The notes beneath the pieces are model-generated. The model saw only the letters and a list, made by a program, of their open reading frames with translations. It had not been told where the DNA came from and searched no databases. This document shows, piece by piece, positions 47,072 through 56,680 of a stretch of DNA of 64,000 nucleotides. The position numbers and the translations under genes were made by a program. Source of the DNA: Brachypodium distachyon (Eukaryota > Streptophyta > Magnoliopsida > Poales > Poaceae); contig NC_016133.3 of assembly GCF_000005505.3 (NCBI RefSeq), positions 45,411,237 through 45,475,236 on the forward strand, written 5' to 3'. Each line of letters opens with the position of its first letter. The stretch's first letter is position 1.

Positions 47072-48591
47072 GAGTAACTCTAGCTGCCCCCCTAGGCCGA
47101 ACCCAGCCCAGACCATGGGGGGGGGGGGGGGGGGGGGAGGGGGGCGCCGGCGCAACGCGTTATTGTGGCGGGCCCATGTTGTCAGCGACCAATTAATCGT
47201 CTCACCGGTTTCTCATCGGCTCTCGAATCGACTTTAATGAAGGTCGCCCACAGGTTGCCACGCGGCCGCGCCCCCACGCATTCCCGACGGTTCTCCCGCC
47301 AGTTATAACCGCGTTCACACACTCGCCGTTTCGCATTCTGCCGCTATATAAAGAGGTCGACCCCGGCGGTGCTCGGCATTCCTCTCGCCGGCCTCTTGCC
47401 TCTCGCCCTCTCCTCTCCTCTCCCTCACCCTCCAACGCCATGGCTGTCGGCGATGAGGACTGGCGCCCCACGACGCTGATGCTCGAGGAGGCCGAGGCCC
47501 TCCACGAGCACGACTAACCGGTGCCGCCCGACTGCCGGCTGCCGACGCACTGGACGTTGAGCATCGGCGGCATCCCAACGTCGTCGGTGCCCTCTAGCCG
47601 TGCCCGCACGGCCGCCATCAATGCCCATTGGGGGCACTAGCTGACGGCGAAGGAGCGCCAGGATCCGGTGTGGAACCGCGCCACCGGCTCGAACAGGGCG
47701 CCGCTGTTCGCGGACCTCCACACCGCTGACATCGCCCGCTACGAGGTCCAAGGCCAGCGCCCACCGGCGGGTCGATTCAACATCGACGGCCGGGACCGGT
47801 TCTTGCGTGGGCGCACTGTGGCGGCGGTGCTGGCCCACATCGCCGCTGGCGACAACCCTCGATTGTAGACCCCGCCACTCACGGTGCCTCCAATGGGCCG
47901 ACTCCGGTCTCAGGCCGGTCCCTCCGGCTCCGGCTCCGGCTCATCCTCCCACAGTGCCTCCTCACCGACGCTGCGCATCAAGGACGAGCCGGGTTCATCC
48001 TCCTGCCACTAGGCGCCCTCGCCACCTCGCGGCCACCTCCGCTTTGGTCCGGCCAAAGCCGGAGCTAGAGGGGATGTCGGAGCCGGCCTACGAGCGCCTG
48101 GCGCTCGAAAGATGATCGAATGGCGACCTCAAGGATTTCCCGTGGCTGCTGGCGGCGGAGCGCGCCAGCCAGTGCGAGGCCGAGGAGGCAGAATGCCTCG
48201 GCTTTGGCATGACGGATTCCCAGGCCTCGCCCTGGAGCGTGAGCGAGAGAGGCGGCCGAGAAGAAGGCGGCGACGAAGAAGCCGAAGACGGAGGTGAAGG
48301 TGGAGCCGATCAACCTCGACTCCAACGACGCCTACCTCGCCAACTTCAGCGACTAGCGTGCGGGCCGTTTTTTTATTTTAGAATTATGTTATAAAAAACT
48401 TTATGTTTAATTAAATTTCGTCGACTTTAGTTAAATTTTCGCCTATTTTTAATTTTTGGGAGAGTTGGTATTGGGGGCGCGGCTAGGTCACAGCGGAACC
48501 CTAAAAAAATATTCGCGGAGATGCCCCCCACAAAACGGTGTTAAAAACGGCTGTGCCGGACACCAAGTGGGGGGCGTGGCTGGAGATGCTC
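47072..48591. mobile_element. PIF/Harbinger-type element carrying a broken gene
   Basis: The left end GAGTAACTCTAGCTGCCCCC and the inverted right end (GAGCATCTCCAGCCACGCCC on the minus strand) are flanked by TTA at 47069-47071 and 48592-48594. The interior is GC-rich with a plus-strand pseudogene. A 21-G homopolymer lies at 47117-47137. Confidence 0.78.
47440..48355 (+). pseudogene. Element-borne pseudogene, unknown protein
   Basis: A start with good context (gccATGG) gives MAVGDEDWRPTTLMLEEAEA, then a stop at about 47515. The reading resumes (DCRLPTHWTLSIGGIP; FADLHTADIARYEVQGQRPP; LRIKDEPGSSS) with further stops and frame changes. It ends in a basic and acidic tail (AATKKPKTEVKVEPINLDSN...) and a stop at about 48355. 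The KDEP/VKVEP motifs are reminiscent of repetitive element-borne proteins in grasses. I do not recognise a catalytic domain, and function is unknown. Confidence 0.55.
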
Positions 48592-49267
48592 TTAGCGTGC
48601 TTTGCCTCTTCCATGATACGGTGAATCAATTAGAATGCACATGTTCATAAGATTGTGATGTGGTGCTGGTGAGTGAATGTTTCGTTTCTGCTTGTTTGAG
48701 ATGAGCGCAGCGAGCAAATTTTCTGAGTCTTGCTGATTAGTTCCTATTAATTATACTGTAGCCGATTCTTGTTTGTGCCGTTCACCAAGGCTAACTGTTA
48801 AGTTTTGCGATAGAATAGGATGTGTGCATCGATTGATGCAGAAACCAAAGTATATTCCGTTCCTTTATGAAAAAATATGGTGTCTGGTTACACCCGTCTG
48901 TGATATCCTCCTCTTCTTGTGCTCGGGACGAGCGGATCCCCAGCGAGTATGGGCGGTCGATCGGGCGCCGGTAGAAAGACGTTTCACTGGCTCTTGAGCC
49001 GCTTAAAATGACAGAGGTTCTTCGGTCGTCAGACTCTGCTATGGAAGACAAAGAAAGCCACTGAAGACGGGCTTCTCAAATCTTACTTCCATGTCACGCG
49101 ATACCTACTGTAGAGGTAAGGAGCATTCCACTCGATCACTCCATGGTCATGCACCGCAACCTCAAGATGAAGATCCATCATCCATAATATGAGGGTTTTA
49201 TGGTAAATTCGGAGTATAAAGATGCGCACTGCTACCACGGTAAACCCAGGAAGCTAGCACCGAGCAA
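48592..49267. other. Intergenic, upstream of the IDD-like gene
   Basis: Probable promoter region of the next gene. Opposing short frames at 48773-49051 are not recognised. No zinc-finger coding exon was seen here. Confidence 0.4.
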
Positions 49268-49855
49268 ATGATCCAGCCTAAAACAGCCACCCCGCCCGTC
49301 CTCACGCGAAGCACTCCCCTCTTCTCGGCGGCCATGAACCGCCAGCAGCAGAGCGAGAGATTAGAGCTCCAGCTTATTCTCCTCCCCTCGACAACCCCTA
49401 ATGACGCCGCCGTCTTCTCCCCCGCGTCCCCTCGGCCGCCGCCGAGCCCCTCCGACGACCACCCACCGGAGGAGCTGCTCGACCTGAGCCTCTCCATGAG
49501 CAACGGACCACCGCCGCCGCCATCGTCGGTCGATCAGAAGAAGCCACCGGCGGCGGCGGCGGCGGCCGCAGCGTGGGGAGCGATGCAGGCGCTGAAGCGG
49601 CAAACGACGGAGCAGTCCCGGCTGGCATCGGCGGAGCGGGCGTACGCGGAGCGCGTGATGGAGATGGCGCGGCGGGAGGTGGAGCTGGCGGAGCGCGAGT
49701 TCGCGCGGGCGCGGGCCATCTGGGAGCGCGCCCGCGTCGAGGTGGAGAAGATGGAGCGCATCAAGGAGATGGCTTTCGCGGGCCGCCGGATCGGCTTAGG
49801 CTCAGTCGCGGTCGAGATCACCTGCCACGCTTGCATGCAGCGGTTCCACCCGTAG
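49268..49855 (+). CDS. Finger-less SGR5/IDD-like protein with EAR-like motifs
   Basis: A single-exon frame of 195 codons. The second ATG at 49334 (ggccATGA, MNRQQQSERLELQL) is the more likely start and gives 173 aa. From that start, LELQLILLP at about 9-17 and LLDLSLSMS at about 48-56 are LxLxL (EAR-type) motifs. They are separated by Pro/Ser-rich and followed by Ala-rich low-complexity stretches. Residues about 85-150 form a charged coiled coil (ASAERAYAERVMEMARREVE, then AEREFARARAIWERARVEVE). The C-terminus is VEITCHACMQRFHP. The coiled coil plus TCHAC.QRF end is how I recognise the C-terminal region of the SGR5/IDD14/IDD16 zinc-finger factors (gravitropism, starch, organ angle). The C2H2 fingers are absent here and upstream. 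It may act as a dominant-negative partner or co-repressor adaptor, which is inference. Confidence 0.75.
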   Translation: MIQPKTATPPVLTRSTPLFSAAMNRQQQSERLELQLILLPSTTPNDAAVFSPASPRPPPSPSDDHPPEELLDLSLSMSNGPPPPPSSVDQKKPPAAAAAAAAWGAMQALKRQTTEQSRLASAERAYAERVMEMARREVELAEREFARARAIWERARVEVEKMERIKEMAFAGRRIGLGSVAVEITCHACMQRFHP

Positions 49856-50318
49856 CTAGCTCCATCCATCGATATCCTCAGCTATGTTGTTCTGCTCGTA
49901 TCACCTGCTTTTTACTTGTAGTCTCTGGCCGGGGTGCTTAATTTTTTCTCTTTGTGTAATCATGGATTATTTGGTCATCTTTCGATCGTCTCATTATAAT
50001 TCGATGCTTTCATAAAGCTAGACGGCTGTTCATCAAAGATTAGAAGTTAACTTTGCAATTCATCAAATATTAGAAGTAATCATTGCAATAGAAATGATTG
50101 TGCGCTATTGTGCGCATCGATAATTGATGCAGAGACAGGAGATCTTCCCATTTTCAAAAAGAAAAAAAAGTTAATCTGTCACTATTTATCGATTCAAGTG
50201 TTTCAAGCATGAAATAGTTTTTTCTTTCCTTCCAAAAAAAGGTTAAACGCCCCTGGCCTCTGCATCAAAATGATGCACACATTCATTCTTTATTAAACCT
50301 TCCAGCTTCATATTTTGC

Positions 50319-50450
50319 AAACTAATATAGTCCGTAACAAAAACCCTTTGCAAAGGAACCCTTTGCTTTCCTGAACCTTTCAGCTTCAGGATTCATCGAG
50401 AGTTTTTTTGCAAAGGGTTTTTGTTTTTAACGGACTATATTAATTTGTTT
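50319..50450. repeat. Foldback inverted repeat, 132 bp
   Basis: 'aaactaatatagtccgt' and 'aacaaaaaccctttgcaaag' at the left face 'tttgcaaagggtttttgttt' and 'aacggactatattaatttgttt' at the right. The arms are about 40 bp with a ~45-bp loop that itself holds 'cctttcagcttcagg'. No family assigned. Confidence 0.75.
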
Positions 50451-51267
50451 CAGATAAAGAGAAGATTGTAAGATGGCAAATGCCGACAGTTTAGTATTGA
50501 GAGAAATTAAAGTTGGTGGTTTGGCAACTTCGGAGTCGGCCTTACAAACATCCAAAATATGCATGGGGAACATTGATGAGTAACATGAATGGGCACATCC
50601 AAAGGAAACATGCATATATATGATCCAAAACGAGGAGCCTGACAAACAGATAATCAACTAGCAGGTATATGCGCCTTCACATGACAAAAGGAAATAAACA
50701 GAGGAGAGCCAGATGGTCCGAGCTCAGACTGAAAAGGACACTTATGTTGCATTCATCATGCTTGTATAGGACAACAGCTTCCTAGATCATCTATCACACA
50801 AATCTATCAAATATTAAAACTTGTGCCTGGTGGATATAATCTTGTATGGAGAAGGCCATTTGTTTCTGGACTAGACTGGACTTAAATTAGCCGGAAAAAT
50901 CTACCGATGATAGTCAATTATACTGGTGAATAGATACCAAAGAAGCACAAAGCAGCATAAGAAACAGACAGTAATAATTTCATCTGCTGCTCCTGCGGAG
51001 ATCAAGCCAATGGACGAAAGCCGTTTGACGACTGACAGAGATAAGATCGAAAATGATCTAATTAAACAAACAAGGGCAAGTCTGAGATAGATGTGCGCTA
51101 GCTAGTCGATGTCCAGATGACTAACGAGAGTGCAATGGGAGCAAGTTAGCATGGAGAGCAAGGGGCTGTGTGCCTCAGTGAACAGGCGAGGGGACCCTGG
51201 CTGTGGCAACACATGGTCACCTGCATCTGCTTGTGCAGCGTTGAGCTCAGTCTGTATCACAGATTTG

Positions 51268-51509
51268 GGGGCTGTTTGGTTTGTGCCCCCAACTAGCCTT
51301 GCAAAAAATTTGGCAGCTTATAATTATTTGGTTGTTGTTTGCTTTATTGTCAAAATTTTGGTTGCCAATCTGATTCATCTCACCTCTCTCACGTATTTTT
51401 GACAAATATTTGACAAAATGAGGGCCAAGGAATCTTTGACCAAAAAATTGGCAAGCCAAATCTTGCTAACATTTGGTAGGATTGTATTTGGCACAAACCA
51501 AACAGCCCC
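51268..51509. mobile_element. MITE with GGGGCTGTTTGGTT termini, 242 bp
   Basis: The left GGGGCTGTTTGGTTTGTGCC is a perfect 20-bp inverse of the right GGCACAAACCAAACAGCCCC. The 3-bp flanks TTG match (51265-51267, 51510-51512). The termini resemble Tourist/PIF-type ends, but the TTG duplication departs from the usual TWA. The perfect arms suggest a recent insertion. Confidence 0.82.
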
Positions 51510-52321
51510 TTGGTCCCTATGTCCATCCGCAAGGGGGGCCTAGCTATCTGCATGCGCGATGCAAGACCAATCTGCTGTTCAAATCCTGAAGCTGAATGGT
51601 TCAGGAAAGCAAACGGCCGAGACAGTCCCCCTCACCATTGTGACTCCAGATCGATCGACAACGACACATGCAGGATAATTCGTTATATAGCGCAAATTAA
51701 CCCGGCGCAACGATCAGCGTAGATATGGCCGTGGCAACAGAAGATGGTGACGCAGTGAGTGGCAGGACAGGGAGACCATCCATGAACAATGCAACGAAGG
51801 TGAGCATCCGGGGTTGAGTACAGCCAGGAGGGACTTGTCGTGGGATTCTGAGAAGAGGAAACCAACGAGGGGAAGGAAGAAGCTGCAGGCGTAGAGGGGA
51901 CACGGGAAACTGTTTTGCCAGTTCATTTCATCATCACACACACATATATACATGTGGAGGATTGCAGGTACTTATACTTTCTTTAGCACATCCATCATCT
52001 GCAGGGGATGGGTGAAAATCAATGAGAAAAGATGATGCATCACGTAATAATGGGTGCCAATCGCTCGGCCGTGTGCCATGACAGTTTCCTCGTTGTCTCA
52101 TTTGGCTTCTGTAATGGGCCGCTGTACTTGACTCATGCGGTTCTGAAAGCAATTTGAACTTCAAACTTTAGTTCAAAGTCAGCCAAAAAATCAAGTATAT
52201 TGTATTGTGTCTCGCAAAATGTGAACAAACGTTGCATGATTCCGCACAATAAAACCTTGCAACAAATTGGCAGAATTATCAGGAAGGCCCCAACGATCGG
52301 GGATTTGGTATTAGATAACTA

Positions 52322-52434
52322 CTCCCTCCGTCTCATACTAAGTGACTCAAATTTGACCAAATATGGATGTATCTATATCTAAAAAAACGTCTAGATAATG
52401 TAATAAAAAGTCACTTAATATGGGATGGAAGGAG
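52322..52434. mobile_element. Stowaway MITE, 113 bp
   Basis: CTCCCTCCGTCTCATACTAA left, TTAATATGGGATGGAAGGAG right, TA flanks at 52320-52321 and 52435-52436. Confidence 0.9.
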
Positions 52435-53383
52435 TACAACTTTTGATTATTTTTTAAATAGAAGCAAACATTTGACTAATTCTGAATGAATAACCTAAAT
52501 TGTGATATATGTAACAGCAAAACTGATTGTTTGGGCCTACCGGCCAAACGCCCAAAGACTTGTTTTATATCCTGAACCATGTTGAACCGGCTTGAAGCCA
52601 AAGTAAATACGAAGGAACCACACGATTGAGATTCGGTTCCAAAAAACCCACAATACAGACAAAATATTTTGTGGCAGTGACAATTTTATTTTGCTCCATT
52701 GAAAAGATTTTTTGAAATTCAAATGGTTCCTCGGAGCAAATATTTATATAGAGTTTTGTGTTGTTATTTTCTCTATTTGGAAATACGTTACATCCGTGGT
52801 GTTCATAACATACCATGATCGTTTTATATATTAAATCACATATGATCAACCAGAAAAGGATATATAATCGAGATAAAGAAACCTGTAAAGAGATATGTTG
52901 TGGTTTTCTAAAAAATTGAATCCTTATAGCCGCTTGATATTTACCACGGGTTTTTGCCACGTGATGGAAAACAATTGTATAATGTATGTTTTTTGTCACG
53001 TGACGACTAATATGTGGGCTTAACCGGTCAGTTTTGCTGTCTACGGATCTAAATCTCACAAGTCACAGTGTGTAATGTATTCACAATTCGCAAATTATTG
53101 TGCTATGCGTTTTATCAAAAAATATGGTTATTTGATATGAACTCAAGAAATCCACCAAATCGTCGAAAAGACAAGATACAAAAGATGGGCTTTAGCATAT
53201 TGGCCAAAAGTTGCCTTCTCTCGGACTAATTGACTGCTGTAGGCAGTGCGGCAGCCCAGGACATTCCTCCCAAAAGAGAAAAGCAGCCCAAGATACAAAT
53301 AGAGGAGGAAAACTTTCTTTTTAAAATATAAAAGAAAAAAAAGGAAAACTTATCTGCAGCCGTGGCGGCGACCGGCGATCAAG

Positions 53384-56362
53384 ATGACGATGGCGTGCAG
53401 AGCCCTAGCTCTCCAGCTCCAGCAGTTCCTCCCCTGCCCCACTCCCTCTTATTACCTCCGCGCTGCCGCCGCCTCGGTGCCCCGGGTTAGCACCCGCCGC
53501 CGCCTCGTTTCTTCCGTCCGGTGCTGCGGTGCCGGAGATCAGGAGGAGCCTCCACAGGACTCCGTTCTTAAGGCCACCCCCCGTGAGTAACCATGCATAG
53601 GCTGAAGCCTTCCCATCTCTTCTTCTTTATAGCTTTTACTTCGATTTAAATCCAGCCGGTGCCTGTATCAAGTATCAACATGGAATGGAGGGGAACAATT
53701 CCGCAGTAAATCTCTGAACAGTGTATAGTTGTTCATGGTATTGCGAGACAATTGCGGTTGCAGTTTGTGGCAATGTGTTACTGTTGGCCTGCTGCATCTC
53801 ACTAGGTACTGCAAACTCTTAGTCCTCGGGTAGGTAGTTACACTAACCTAATTGCTGCACGTTGTGCTCAGTTTATGCGGCTTAGTTAGGACCCTGATGA
53901 TGGTATGTTGGGATTTGATTGGATGTAGGTGAATTGACGTTGATGGCGGACCTAGAAATTTTTGTCATTGGGTTCACTGCATTGTCAAACTAGGTTTCCA
54001 GCTAGTTATAAACAGTAAATAAGTAAGGATAATGAAGAGATTTGTCAAATTTTATTGGTTTAATGAACCCAATAACTACATGCTGGCTCTACCACTGAAT
54101 CTGGCGTCTGCCAAATTATCTATGCTAGCTTGCCAAGAGGCATGCTGAGATCGTGTACTTGCCCATTGGACCTTGTATGCAATTGTATTTGTTCCTTGCT
54201 TGACTTAGAAATAGTCATTTCTCAATTGCCTGAGAAATAGAAAAACTAATTGCCTGAGAAATAGAAAAACTGTAAGATATTTGTTTACTTATGTTAGAGT
54301 TTACAATGGGCTTTCACGCTATCGAGTTATACTAGGATTGTATTGTCAGTAAATCCATCTGGCATGTAGAAAAGCATGATTTACAGCACAGGATGAATTC
54401 AATGCCCTTTCTATTGTAATGGTGCTATGTGCACCTCCTAGTAGCTCTGTGCTGTCAAGTTCTTTTCCTGTTGTTCATGTGAACGAAAGGCATGAGAAAT
54501 ATTAGTATTTTCTAGAGGCTATAAGATATTCCGTCATTTATGATTTTTTTATCTGCCTTTTCCTAAATAGAGGTGGCGAGCTCTCATGGAAGGGTTCCGC
54601 TCACAACAGATTTTATCACGGGTAGTACCGTGACTGATGATGCAACCAATGAATGGCTTGTTCTCGATAAAAAGGTGCTCTCTCTATGTTGGATGATCTC
54701 TTTACCTTCAATGTTTCTTCCTTTCAAAATTACTAGTTCAGCACCATGCATTATGAAATGGAAACCCTTCCTGAAAGTTGTCTTGCCTTAATTTTTTTAT
54801 TTATGTAAAGGGTTCCTCTGAAATTAGTTGGTATCTAGCCCTTCCAGCATAATTAGGATACAGCGGTGAACAGCTTTCTTTTAGTCGTAGTTGACCTCGG
54901 TAATCATTTGCTGATGACCGCAGGTTGTTTAAGTACTTCGGGTGAGTTTGGCATTGAGGTGGATTACGACAAACCAGCTTTTCCAACCAACTTTTGCCTA
55001 TTTTTCTGTTTGGCTAACCAACTTTTTCCTGTTTTCGTGTGTATTTTTCCACGGCAGAGTATAAAATAAGTTCAGCAACCCCAAACTGAGCCTTAGTAGC
55101 CTATGATGGAACAGAACACTATCAAACAATGCATGCTTAACCATATTTTACATGCCATGGCATTTCCTGCAGAATCGAACACCTGCCTGTCTTGTACAAG
55201 GAACTAAATTTTCTGACCTCTGATCCACCTGCATACTACCTTTTGTACTATAGTTCCCTTTTATTTTAAACATTACAAAGATCACTTATTTCTTTTGTTT
55301 CACAGGTAAATACATATCCGACAGTTAGAGAATTTACTGCAATTGGTATTGGAGGTGACGATTTTGTCCATTCAATGGTTATTGCCGTCGAATCAGTACT
55401 TCAAGAGAGCATTCCCAAGGTTGTTATTCAAACTTATGAAAGTGAAATATGTGTCTACTTGTGAAAGTAATTTTGGCTGTGTGCTCTAAATTTTTGACAG
55501 TGTTGTGTAAATCTATACTCGCAGTTATAACTTATAAATACATAAGGCATATAATGTGAACTGGAAGTCTGGAACATTAAAGAGGCTAAGAATCTCATCA
55601 CAGACAGTTTTGCCTGTAAAAAAAAATACAATGATTGAAATATAGAATATGACAACTACAGTGGTCTTGCTTCTGTATATAGTACTCCCTCTGATCCATA
55701 ATAAGTGTCGGGGATTTAGTACAAAGTTAGTACACATTTGTACTAAATCCTCGACACTTGTACTAAATCCCCGACACTTATTATGGATCGGAGGGAGTAC
55801 AGGTTTAATTTTATGAGCAAGTTAGTATTGGAACTACAGTTTTGTTCTTTATCCTGTCTGGCTTAGTGTTTACAATGTTGTTTTGGCTATTGCATGTCAT
55901 TAAATGGATGAATCATTATTTTCACCATCTATTTTGCAAGAAATAATCACTAGAGTCGATCATCACATAATTTGTCGGGACGGAGCAGTGCTTTTATTCT
56001 CTTACTTCGTTGTACAGTTAAATGTTAGATTATGTCTAGTTCTTTACTATTTTTTTGCAACTATCTTGATTCCTGTAGATTCATTTGCAGGGCCAAATGT
56101 CCCAGAAAGTGTCTTCAAAGGGCAAGTACACTTCTGTAAAAATTGGACCTCTTAGTGTGGTTTCCAGTGAGCAGGTAACCTGTCGCTGCACTTGTGAATT
56201 ATGAAATGGAACTCGCACGACGTGAGAACAATTTCACAGTTGCAGGGTTTTAAGATAGTGCAAACTTTATGCTCCTTTTGAAAGGTTACACTATTTTCTT
56301 TTTAGGTCCAAGCCATTTACATTGCAATGAAGAAGGATGACAGGATAAAATTCTTCTTGTAA
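53384..56362 (+). CDS. DUF493 (YbeD-like) protein, probably organelle-targeted
   Basis: Five exons: 53384-53582, 54571-54674, 55306-55419, 56091-56174 and 56306-56362. All introns are GT-AG and the phases close to 185 codons plus TAA. Residues 1 to about 55 look like an organelle (probably plastid) transit peptide: rich in Ala, Ser and Arg, with few acids (VPRVSTRRRLVSSVRCCGAG). Residues about 102-185 match the DUF493/YbeD family, an ACT-like alpha-beta fold: TYPTVREFTAIGIGGDDFVH, then KVSSKGKYTSVKIGPLSV and VQAIYIAMKKDDRIKFFL, with the conserved SSKG.Y.SV core and a family-typical end. Bacterial members are small proteins of uncertain regulatory role; the plant role is not established to my knowledge. 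Exon 1 is GC-rich and the rest AT-rich, as usual in grasses. Introns carry MITE-like insertions. Confidence 0.9.
53936..54103. mobile_element. Possible MITE in DUF493 intron 1
   Basis: The left 'ttgatggcggacctagaaat' with 'attgggttcac' and the inverted right end ('cagtggtagagccagcatg' with 'attgggttcat' on the minus strand) resemble the common grass repeat that begins CAGTGGCGGAGCCAGG. No clear target duplication. Confidence 0.45.
55685..55797. mobile_element. Stowaway MITE in DUF493 intron 3, 113 bp
   Basis: CTCCCTCTGATCCATAATAA left, TTATTATGGATCGGAGGGAG right, TA flanks. The interior repeats 'gtactaaatccycgacact', so it would fold with internal branching. Confidence 0.9.
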
Positions 56363-56636
56363 AGACGGCAACATCGTGCAAGTGCATGATTCTCCTTTGC
56401 AACGCCAGTTTGATGCCTCACAGTCGGCCTCCTTTTGTGAGTGGAGTGCAAGTGAAGGCTTTGCGTCCGCTCTGCTTTTGTTACATTGGTTTGATGGTTG
56501 ACTTGGTCGCTGCTATATTGCAGGTAGGACTTCAGTAAGTTGTAGACTGAAGATGTTTTTGCTCAGCAGGAGCATCACTGAAGAGAAAAACAAAATTGGT
56601 TCAACCTTATCTCATCATGTTTTGTTCATATTTACT

Positions 56637-56680
56637 ACTCCCTCCGTTCCATAATTCTTGTTGAAATCTTACATGTATCA
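56637..56680. mobile_element. Truncated Stowaway MITE at the gypsy junction
   Basis: It begins CTCCCTCCGTTCCATAATTC after TA and continues 'ttgttgaaatcttacatgta', as in the 38495 copy, then stops at about 56680 where antisense-ORF sequence of the gypsy element begins. Confidence 0.7.

Larger units (their letters stand above)
50451..53383. other. Intergenic with two MITEs
   Basis: Besides the elements at 51268 and 52322, frames at 51130-51402, 51683-52164 and 52537-53059 show no recognisable domain. The last part (53200-53383) should contain the promoter and 5' UTR of the DUF493 gene. Confidence 0.4.
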
